Of a stretch of DNA of 12,880 bases, positions 7,718 to 12,880 are shown piece after piece. The notes below the pieces were generated by a model. It saw only the letters and a program-made list of their open reading frames with translations. It ran no database searches and was not told the DNA's origin. The translations under genes and the position numbers were made by a program. The DNA lies in contig RHKR01000021.1 of NCBI GenBank assembly GCA_008363265.1, positions 1-12,880 on the forward strand. Direction: 5' to 3'. Source of the stretch: Chlorobiota bacterium (GTDB taxonomy: Bacteria > Bacteroidota > Ignavibacteria > Ignavibacteriales > Ignavibacteriaceae). Numbering within the stretch: the stretch's first letter is position 1; every line of letters starts with the position of its first letter.

Positions 7718-8551
7718 ATGAAAAGATTATTCGCAATTGCATTTCTCACCTTCATTGTTACCATTTCATCACTTCAGGCACAGGCACCGGCAGTTCCGGC
7801 GGCTTCACCCGCGGCTTCCCTGTATCAGGTTATCGGAATCAGTGAAGTAACGGTTAAATACGCCCGTCCCGCGGTAAAAGGCAGAACGATCTATGGAGGA
7901 TTGGTACCCTACGGTGAGGTCTGGAGAACCGGAGCAAATACCAATACAACCATCACACTCACCCATGAAGCCACCATCGGGGGCGTGAAGGTCGCTGCCG
8001 GTACTTACGGTCTTTTCACCATCCCCGGCACTTCAGAGTGGACCGTTATTCTCTCGAAGGACAACACGAATTGGGGTTCAGGCAATTACAAGAAAGAAAA
8101 CGACGCGGCGAGATTCACCGTAAAACCTGAAAAGGTGAGCAATGTCGAGCTTTTAACATTCAATTTTGATACAGTTGACAGCGATAAGGGATACCTTACA
8201 ATTGCGTGGGCGGATGTGAAGATCGGTTTCGACATCGTATTCGAAAGCCACAAGAATGTACTCGACAAGTTGAAAGCCGATGTTAGCTGGGCCACTTCGT
8301 TCCGCGGTGCTGACTACCTCCTGAAATCAGGGAAAGATCACGATCTCGCGATGAAGTATATCGATATCTCGATAGCGATCGATGAGAACTACAACAACCT
8401 GAAAGTGAAAGCTCAGCTCCTCGCTAAAGCCGGAAAGAAAGCGGACGCGATCGCCACAATGGATAAAGCCCTGGGCAAAGCCGCGGGAATGAAAAATCCT
8501 CCGTTCGATCTCGACGCGATGAAAAAGCTTCTTGAAGAGTGGAAAAAATAG
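7718..8551 (+). CDS. DUF2911 family exported protein
   Basis: 277 residues with a cleavable signal peptide (about 1-22, ending LQAQA). The DUF2911 core covers about residues 33-175 and shows the family hallmarks: YARPAVKGRTIYG (48-60), LVPYGEVWRTGAN (62-74), AGTYGLFTIPG (94-104) and EWTVILSKD (107-115). The C-terminal part (about 190-277) is helical, with a TPR-like pair of helices (AMKYIDISIAIDENYNNLKVK region and the following repeat). The function of DUF2911 is unknown; such proteins are common in Bacteroidota and are probably periplasmic or outer-membrane associated. AGAGGA lies five bases before the ATG. The gene is monocistronic, divergent from the efflux operon, and closed by its own terminator, so a role in metal handling cannot be assumed. 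Confidence 0.92.
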   Translation: MKRLFAIAFLTFIVTISSLQAQAPAVPAASPAASLYQVIGISEVTVKYARPAVKGRTIYGGLVPYGEVWRTGANTNTTITLTHEATIGGVKVAAGTYGLFTIPGTSEWTVILSKDNTNWGSGNYKKENDAARFTVKPEKVSNVELLTFNFDTVDSDKGYLTIAWADVKIGFDIVFESHKNVLDKLKADVSWATSFRGADYLLKSGKDHDLAMKYIDISIAIDENYNNLKVKAQLLAKAGKKADAIATMDKALGKAAGMKNPPFDLDAMKKLLEEWKK

Positions 8552-8560
8552 ATATGATGA

Positions 8561-8589
8561 GGTCCCTCTAACCGGGGACCTTTTTTTTT
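8561..8589 (+). terminator. Rho-independent terminator of the DUF2911 gene
   Basis: GGTCCC (8561-8566) pairs with GGGACC (8575-8580) over an eight-base loop and is followed by nine T (8581-8589). It begins nine bases after the stop codon. The minus-strand side has no T-run, so it is not expected to end the converging kinase transcript. From 8590 to 8650 no feature is seen. Confidence 0.9.
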
Positions 8590-8650
8590 CGATTTCTAGT
8601 TTGCCAAGGACTTCCCGGGCGTATTGAACCCGTACTCTTACTCCGCCGGC

Positions 8651-10051
8651 TCAGTCGATAGATATCTTTACCGCAGGAAGCGAAACTTCGATTATTGTAC
8701 CGGTAGGAGTGTTGTTTGATATGGTGATTTTGCCATCGAAGCCTGTTATAATAGTCTTGGCGAGGCAAAGCCCCAGACCATAGCCGTTGATGCCGCGCTC
8801 CTGAGCGTTGCTTGCCCTGTAGAAGCTTGTGAAGACCTTCTCTTTTTCATCATCGGGGATACCGATCCCGAGGTCTTCCACTCTGAAGAGTGCCGAACCG
8901 TTATCCATCCTCAGCGTTACCTTTACAGGTGCTTCACCTGAATACTTCAGAGCGTTTTCAACTATGTTGCCGGCCACCATGGTCATCAGGTCTGCATCAG
9001 CCTTCACGAACACCTGATGCTCGAGCTCAGGCACAACTCTCGCTGATCCGGCAGTTAACACATCTTCCACTATCCTCGAGAGGTTTATAACCGCGCCGGT
9101 CTGTTCCCCTTCGATCCTCAGCTTCGAAAGGACAAGAAGTTTCTTCACGATCGAGATCATTTTCCCGGTCTGGGAATCGAGGACGCGAAGTGTCTCCTGA
9201 TACTCCGCTGTTGTCCGTTCCCGCCTGAGCGCGAAGTCGATCTCCGTTTTCATCGCCGTAAGCGGGTTCATTAGCTGGTGGGAGGCGTTGTTGTTGAATC
9301 CGCTCACCTGCGCGAACTCGAAGTCGAGCCGGTTAAACAGCTCGTTAAGGGTGTCCCTGAGCCTTCCCACGGGATCTTCCGGTTCGGCGTTGTTCTCAAC
9401 CCGGCCTTTAAGGTTGTTCGCTGAGATCGATTGCGCGATGTTCACCACTTCATGCACCGGTCTGAACGTCCGCCTTGAAATGTAGATCGAAAGGGGGATT
9501 ATCACAATGATGGTGATCGCAACGAGCATAATGTGATACCTGACCGACGAAGCCAGCCTTTCACTTACATCGTCGTTAAATGTTGAAAGCTGGACAACCG
9601 CCCTCTTCCCCGATTCTGCTCTGATCATTGAGTAATAAGTTCTGATCTCGTGATCACCCGCCTTGGATTCCTCAAAAACAGGGACATTACTGAAAGACTC
9701 CCATTGCTTCTTTATACTGCCGAATTTGGCGACATTCTCGCTTCTCAGGAGATTGCGCCCGGATGAATCATATACCTCAAGAAGGAAAGGGTGCTGGGTG
9801 ACATCGAGGAAATCCTCTTCATTCAGTTCGATGCTGCTTTTTACAATGACCGAGTCACCGGTGTATTCTATTGTGCGGAGGAGTTTTTCGGCTTCATGCT
9901 TCAGGGCTGAATCAACCGCGTTCTGAAGTATTTTACTGATCGAGAAAAGTGAGAAAACGCTGAATATGGTGAAGAACGATACAAAAGAGAAGAATATCCA
10001 GTAAAAGATATTCCTCACCGAGTAGGTGAAAAGGCCGCGGATGCTACTCAT
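8651..10051 (-). CDS. Sensor histidine kinase (HAMP-HisKA-HATPase_c)
   Basis: Membrane sensor of a two-component system, 466 residues from the ATG. TM1 is about 16-39 and TM2 about 173-192, flanking a roughly 130-residue periplasmic sensor domain that I cannot assign. HAMP follows (about 193-244). The phosphorylation helix reads NNASHQLMNPLTAM with His258. The ATPase domain has the N box NIVENALKYS (Asn362, Asn366), G1 DLGIGIP (393-399), F box VFTSFYR and G2 GYGLGL (423-428), so it should bind ATP. Residue His+1 is Gln259 instead of the usual Glu. I chose the ATG at 10051, which overlaps the regulator's stop by eight bases; a GTG at 10075 would add eight residues and is possible, with AAGGA upstream. 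It is cotranscribed with the regulator and may sense envelope metal or redox state by context. Confidence 0.93.
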   Translation of the reverse strand: MSSIRGLFTYSVRNIFYWIFFSFVSFFTIFSVFSLFSISKILQNAVDSALKHEAEKLLRTIEYTGDSVIVKSSIELNEEDFLDVTQHPFLLEVYDSSGRNLLRSENVAKFGSIKKQWESFSNVPVFEESKAGDHEIRTYYSMIRAESGKRAVVQLSTFNDDVSERLASSVRYHIMLVAITIIVIIPLSIYISRRTFRPVHEVVNIAQSISANNLKGRVENNAEPEDPVGRLRDTLNELFNRLDFEFAQVSGFNNNASHQLMNPLTAMKTEIDFALRRERTTAEYQETLRVLDSQTGKMISIVKKLLVLSKLRIEGEQTGAVINLSRIVEDVLTAGSARVVPELEHQVFVKADADLMTMVAGNIVENALKYSGEAPVKVTLRMDNGSALFRVEDLGIGIPDDEKEKVFTSFYRASNAQERGINGYGLGLCLAKTIITGFDGKITISNNTPTGTIIEVSLPAVKISID

Positions 10052-10715
10052 CAACCGAGAAGAAATACCCTTCACCGTAGACGTTCCTTATGAATTTTTT
10101 ATCGGAGAACTCTGAAAGCCGCTTCCTGATGTTCTTTATTGAGGCCTCCACAAAGTTGGTCTGCGGCACAAAATCGAGCCCCCAAACCTCTTTAATGATC
10201 GTCTCTTTGGAAATGATCCTGTTGCGGTTGTTAAGAAAGAGCTTCAGCAGGTCGAACTCTTTCTCGGTAAGTTTTATCACCCCCGCGGCCGACTCAAGTT
10301 TTCGCCCGATAAGATCGAGCGTGAAAACGTCGAAGTGGATCACCTCGTTCGACTTGTCGAATCTTCTCGTAACGGCGTTCACCCTTGCGATGAGCTCATC
10401 GAAGAGGAACGGCTTCGTAACGTAGTCGTCAGCACCTTGATTCAACCCTTCAACAACGTTATTTACGTTGCTTAGCGCCGTAAGGAGAATGACAGGGGTT
10501 GAAATGCCGGCAGCGCGGAGCTTCCTGCAGAGATCAATTCCGTTCATCTTGGGCATCACCCAGTCGAGCAGTATGATATCAAATTTCAGGCTCTGCAACA
10601 GTTCCCACCCGCGTTCACCATCGAATGCGAGTGTCGCGCTGTGACCCTCCTCCTGAAAAAGTTTCTTCAGCGAGAGGGCCAGCTGTTCTTCATCTTCTAC
10701 AATGAGTATGTTCAT
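10044..10715 (-). CDS. OmpR/PhoB-family response regulator
   Basis: DNA-binding partner of the adjacent kinase, 223 residues. The receiver domain (about 1-118) has the acidic pocket Glu7-Asp8-Glu9, phosphoacceptor Asp51 in LLDWVMP, Thr79 and Lys101 in VTKPF. The winged-helix domain (about 126-220) has the expected KLTEKEFDLLKLFL helix (148-161), the recognition-helix region with VEASIKNIRKRL (189-200), and the wing FIRNVYGEGYFF (208-219). All catalytic residues are present. The closest general resemblance is to CusR/CopR/QseB-type regulators, but subfamily cannot be fixed by eye. There is no strong Shine-Dalgarno. It is first in the regulator-kinase operon and divergent from the cytochrome gene, so the 149-base intergenic region probably carries its own binding site. 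Confidence 0.95.
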   Translation of the reverse strand: MNILIVEDEEQLALSLKKLFQEEGHSATLAFDGERGWELLQSLKFDIILLDWVMPKMNGIDLCRKLRAAGISTPVILLTALSNVNNVVEGLNQGADDYVTKPFLFDELIARVNAVTRRFDKSNEVIHFDVFTLDLIGRKLESAAGVIKLTEKEFDLLKLFLNNRNRIISKETIIKEVWGLDFVPQTNFVEASIKNIRKRLSEFSDKKFIRNVYGEGYFFSVDE

Positions 10716-10780
10716 GATAATTTGTCCGTTAACAGCGGCTAAACTATTTAATACTGCTTAGAATAAAAAATGAATATTTT

Positions 10781-10803
10781 TTCACATTTGTTTACAGTGT
10801 AAA
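10781..10803. promoter_or_regulatory. Candidate response-regulator binding element (TTCACA / TTTACA / TGTAAA)
   Basis: TTCACA (10781-10786) and TTTACA (10791-10796) are direct half-sites exactly 10 bases apart, the helical-turn spacing typical of OmpR-family regulators. TTTACA is also the left arm of a palindrome with TGTAAA (10798-10803) around one base. The element sits between the divergent regulator and cytochrome genes, about 16 bases upstream of the cytochrome's -7 box. Binding is inferred only from layout. Confidence 0.4.
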
Positions 10804-10818
10804 AAGAACTTTTAGTCT

Positions 10819-10826
10819 TATTTTTG
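10819..10826 (+). promoter_or_regulatory. -7 box (TATTTTTG) for the cytochrome gene
   Basis: TATTTTTG matches TAnnTTTG exactly. Transcription would start near 10832, leaving a leader of about 32 bases that contains the AGGAG site. No TTTG occurs at the expected -33 distance (the nearest, 10787-10790, is 28 bases away), which would suit an activator-dependent promoter served by the element just upstream. Confidence 0.4.
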
Positions 10827-10864
10827 AATTGCAAGCGATTAATTTCTCAACAGGAGATACCATA

Positions 10865-12595
10865 ATGAAAAAAATCCTTATCGTGCTGGTAATACTTGCA
10901 TCAAGTATTTTTGCACAAAACTTCACCGGAGTGGAAAATTGCTCGATGTGCCACCAGGGCGCGCTCCGCACATTCCCCGGTTTTAACTCATGGAAAGCGA
11001 CCTTACACTCTCAGATACATTTACCACCTGCAACTGACAACATGAAGGGCGATTTCGCCCAAACAGTCTCAATGGGCTCGGCTTACGGTAATGCCACCGT
11101 TACCTTCCGCGTTGCTGCCGGCGAATGGTTTGCAACCCTGAACCCTGCAACCGGATCTCCGGTTGAGTACAAGATCGTTTCAACTTACGGCGGCGGCTGG
11201 AAACAGCGCTACCTCGTGAAGATCGGTCAGAGCCATTACATGCTCCCCGTTCAGTGGAACCTTCTTAAATACAAGAACAATTCTTCAGGTAACTGGGCTG
11301 CTTACAACCCACAGAACTGGTTCACCACTTCTGGTGCCCTGAAAGTCCAGGACAACGCGTTCCGCTCAAAGTCATGGGATAAAAACTGCGCCGGCTGCCA
11401 CGTTGTACCGGGCAACCACACAAACACTGTTAACGCCGTTGTAAGCGGAAGTGATACTTCATGGGTTTACAGCTGGGCAAACAACAGCAGCCCCGCCAAC
11501 ATGGTGGTTGGTTGCGAATCATGCCACGGACATCCTTCAGCGATGGCGGGACCGGGCCATGTTAAGAAACTTACAGACCTTTCATATGAAAGAAAACTTG
11601 ATGTTTGCGGTCAGTGCCACTTCAGAGGCCTCAGCAAAAACCAGACCTTTGAATACCCCTATGATGAGACAACCGGAAAAACCTACCCTGTAGGCGAAGA
11701 CCTTGCCGGTTACATCTTCAACAAACCGGGTCTCTGGCCTGACGGCAAAACCTCGAAACAGCACCACCAGCAGTCGCAGGACTTCAAATATTCGGCGCAT
11801 TTCAACACCACAACCGGTATGATGACATGCGTTACCTGCCACGATCCGCATCAGGAAACTGCCCAGGCCCACCAGTTGAAACAGGATTTCAACTCTCTTA
11901 CACCTGGCGTCGGTTGCGTAATGTGCCATGCTGACAAAGCTGCTGAAACAAACGGAATCAACAATCACTCGAAGCACCCACAGGCGATCAGCCAGTGCGT
12001 AAGCTGCCACATGACCCATAACGCGGTTACAGCAAGAAGCTATGATATCTCAAACCACAGCTTCATGCCGATCAGACCAAACCTGACGATCACCTACTCG
12101 AACGTCACTGGCGGTATGATCAACACATGCGCGGTTGCCTGCCATAGAAACGGTCAGGGAACAAGAGGAGGCGGCCCAACTTTCGGTATCACCGATGCAA
12201 CCCTCACAAACTGGGCTGAAGCCACCGATCTTGCGCTCGCCGACACCCTCTGGAGATACTACCAGATCATGTACGGCATCGTTGGTCTCGAAAAAGAAGA
12301 ATCAGATGTTCCTACAGAGTTCGCTCTGAACCAGAACTTCCCGAATCCTTTCAACCCAACAACCACCATCTCCTTCAGCGTTGCCAAAGCCGCTTCAATG
12401 CGTCTTGAGATCTTCAACGCCGCAGGCGAACTGGTTAACATCCTTGTAAATCAGGAGCTCGCTCCCGGTAACTACAAGTATGAGTGGGACAGCAGATCAC
12501 TCCACGGCTACACAATGCCAAGCGGTATATACTTCTACAGACTCATCAGCGACAACAGCACGCTCGCTACAAAGAAGATGATACTGATGAAGTAA
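10865..12595 (+). CDS. Exported multihaem cytochrome c with type IX secretion sorting domain
   Basis: 576 residues from the ATG at 10865, chosen because AGGAG (10852-10856) lies eight bases upstream and a normal signal peptide follows (MKKILIVLVILASSIFAQ); an in-frame start at 10829 would only add a hydrophilic leader. Seven CxxCH haem sites start at Cys26, 175, 217, 248, 322, 351 and 378, and an eighth site is CX3CH (Cys422-His427). The segment between haems 1 and 2 (31-174) is a beta-rich insert, with ENCSMCHQ...SWKATLHSQ and later CAGCH...GCESCHG resembling the cytochrome c554/TPR-multihaem family. After a helical linker (about 445-475) comes a sorting domain (about 483-576: LNQNFPNPFNPTTTISFSV ... 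SGIYFYRL ... KKMILMK). The protein should pass the inner membrane by Sec, receive haem in the periplasm and be secreted or anchored on the cell surface. Electron transfer is inferred from the haems; substrate unknown. Confidence 0.93.
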   Translation: MKKILIVLVILASSIFAQNFTGVENCSMCHQGALRTFPGFNSWKATLHSQIHLPPATDNMKGDFAQTVSMGSAYGNATVTFRVAAGEWFATLNPATGSPVEYKIVSTYGGGWKQRYLVKIGQSHYMLPVQWNLLKYKNNSSGNWAAYNPQNWFTTSGALKVQDNAFRSKSWDKNCAGCHVVPGNHTNTVNAVVSGSDTSWVYSWANNSSPANMVVGCESCHGHPSAMAGPGHVKKLTDLSYERKLDVCGQCHFRGLSKNQTFEYPYDETTGKTYPVGEDLAGYIFNKPGLWPDGKTSKQHHQQSQDFKYSAHFNTTTGMMTCVTCHDPHQETAQAHQLKQDFNSLTPGVGCVMCHADKAAETNGINNHSKHPQAISQCVSCHMTHNAVTARSYDISNHSFMPIRPNLTITYSNVTGGMINTCAVACHRNGQGTRGGGPTFGITDATLTNWAEATDLALADTLWRYYQIMYGIVGLEKEESDVPTEFALNQNFPNPFNPTTTISFSVAKAASMRLEIFNAAGELVNILVNQELAPGNYKYEWDSRSLHGYTMPSGIYFYRLISDNSTLATKKMILMK

Positions 12596-12603
12596 GTGGA
12601 AGT

Positions 12604-12631
12604 GTGAACTATGAACTGTGAACTGTGAAGT
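12604..12631 (+). repeat. Heptanucleotide tandem repeat, four units of GTGAACT
   Basis: Units at 12604-12610, 12611-12617, 12618-12624 and 12625-12631 read GTGAACT, ATGAACT, GTGAACT and GTGAAGT. It begins eight bases after the cytochrome stop and is non-coding. Short heptanucleotide tandem tracts of this kind are known as dispersed repeats in some bacteria (STRR elements of cyanobacteria). Confidence 0.85.
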
Positions 12632-12635
12632 AATC

Positions 12636-12656
12636 CTCACTACTCACCACTGATAA
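12636..12656 (+). repeat. Second heptanucleotide tract, CTCACTA / CTCACCA
   Basis: Units 12636-12642 (CTCACTA) and 12643-12649 (CTCACCA) are followed by a degenerate CTGATAA (12650-12656). It has the same seven-base period as the GTGAACT tract five bases upstream but a different core. Confidence 0.55.
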
Positions 12657-12660
12657 ACTT

Positions 12661-12695
12661 AAAAAAAGGCTGCTCAGAAATGGGCGGCCTTTTTT
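12661..12695. terminator. Rho-independent terminator after the cytochrome gene, probably bidirectional
   Basis: AGGCTGCTC (12667-12675) pairs with GGGCGGCCT (12682-12690), nine pairs with two G-U, over a six-base loop. Six T follow (12690-12695) and seven A precede (12661-12667), so it can act on both strands. It ends the cytochrome transcript 66 bases after the stop codon. Confidence 0.88.
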
Positions 12696-12708
12696 GTTAT
12701 GTCTGAAT

Positions 12709-12771
12709 CAGCTTGCCCCTGTGGGGGATTTGCAGGATTAATGGATTTTCAGCTTGCCCCCGTGGGGGATT
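12709..12771 (+). repeat. Pair of 22-base direct repeats (CAGCTTGCCCC...GGGGGATT)
   Basis: Copies at 12709-12730 and 12750-12771 differ at one base (T12720 versus C12761). Each contains a small palindrome CCCC-nGTG-GGGG. The copies are separated by 19 bases of unrelated sequence. Non-coding; probably part of the palindrome cluster that follows. Confidence 0.75.
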
Positions 12772-12856
12772 ATCCCGCTCCGCGGGATCGTCCCGAAGGG
12801 ACGCCACAAAGTAATTGGATAGTTGTGCCCATAACATTTCGCCCGCCGGAGGCGGG
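12772..12856. repeat. Cluster of short palindromes with three-base loops (REP-like)
   Basis: ATCCCGC-TCC-GCGGGAT (12772-12788) is followed directly by CGTCCC-GAA-GGGACG (12789-12803) and, after 38 bases, by CCCGCC-GGA-GGCGGG (12842-12856). All have six- or seven-base arms and three-base loops. This resembles dispersed intergenic palindromes seen in many Bacteroidota genomes and, in form, REP elements linked with IS200-like RAYT transposases. No transposase is in the window. The remaining bases to 12880 show no gene. Confidence 0.65.
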
Positions 12857-12880
12857 TTATCGTGTCTATCTTGTTCAATC

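Noticed and set aside
8600..8650. Minus-strand GGGTTCAATACGCCC resembling a tRNA T arm
   Set aside because: The five-base stem does not pair with a seven-base loop, and no acceptor or anticodon arm is found.
10829..10864. Upstream in-frame ATG for the cytochrome
   Set aside because: It would place 12 polar residues before the signal peptide and overlaps the predicted transcription start; AGGAG supports 10865.
11582..12019. Minus-strand open frame of 145 codons inside the cytochrome gene
   Set aside because: It is antisense to haem-motif coding sequence, has no ribosome binding site and no recognisable protein features.
12709..12856. CRISPR-like array
   Set aside because: Only two 22-base repeats, one 19-base spacer and GC-rich palindromes of differing sequence; no cas genes nearby.

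Overview
The window looks like chromosome from a member of the Bacteroidota/Chlorobi side of the tree, most likely an Ignavibacteria-type organism. The main clue is the C-terminal domain of the last gene, a NQNFPNPFNP...SGIYFYRL...KKMILMK type IX secretion sorting domain common in Ignavibacteria and related phyla. Three non-coding regions also carry the Bacteroidota-type promoter box TAnnTTTG. Clear Shine-Dalgarno sequences precede several genes, which fits Ignavibacteria better than classical Bacteroidetes. The assignment is by eye and no database was searched.

Layout: (1) 1-546, the 3' part of an unrecognised gene. (2) 571-987, a tRNA-Ser(GCU) with promoter and terminator, followed directly by an 80-residue GIY-YIG nuclease-domain gene. 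(3) 1119-7425 on the minus strand, a heavy-metal efflux operon read as small His-rich exported protein, TolC/CzcC-like outer-membrane channel, CzcB/CusB-like lipoprotein adaptor with His clusters at both ends, and CzcA/CusA-like RND pump. Its probable promoter lies at 7553-7583 and a stem-loop follows near the mRNA 5' end. (4) 7718-8589, a plus-strand DUF2911 protein with its own terminator. (5) 8651-10715 on the minus strand, an OmpR-type response regulator and a HAMP/HisKA sensor kinase with overlapping ends. (6) 10865-12595 on the plus strand, an exported cytochrome with seven CxxCH sites, one CX3CH site and a type IX sorting domain. (7) 12604-12880, two heptanucleotide tandem tracts, a terminator and a cluster of short palindromes.

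How the parts may work together: the His-rich protein would bind metal in the periplasm, and the RND pump, adaptor and channel would carry it across the envelope. The two-component system is a candidate regulator of the pump, the divergent cytochrome, or both; the sequence does not prove either link. The cytochrome should be surface-exposed or secreted, which suggests extracellular or outer-surface electron transfer. The points I consider most worth follow-up are the cytochrome with its unusual eighth haem site, the TTCACA/TTTACA element between regulator and cytochrome, and the repeat cluster at the right edge.
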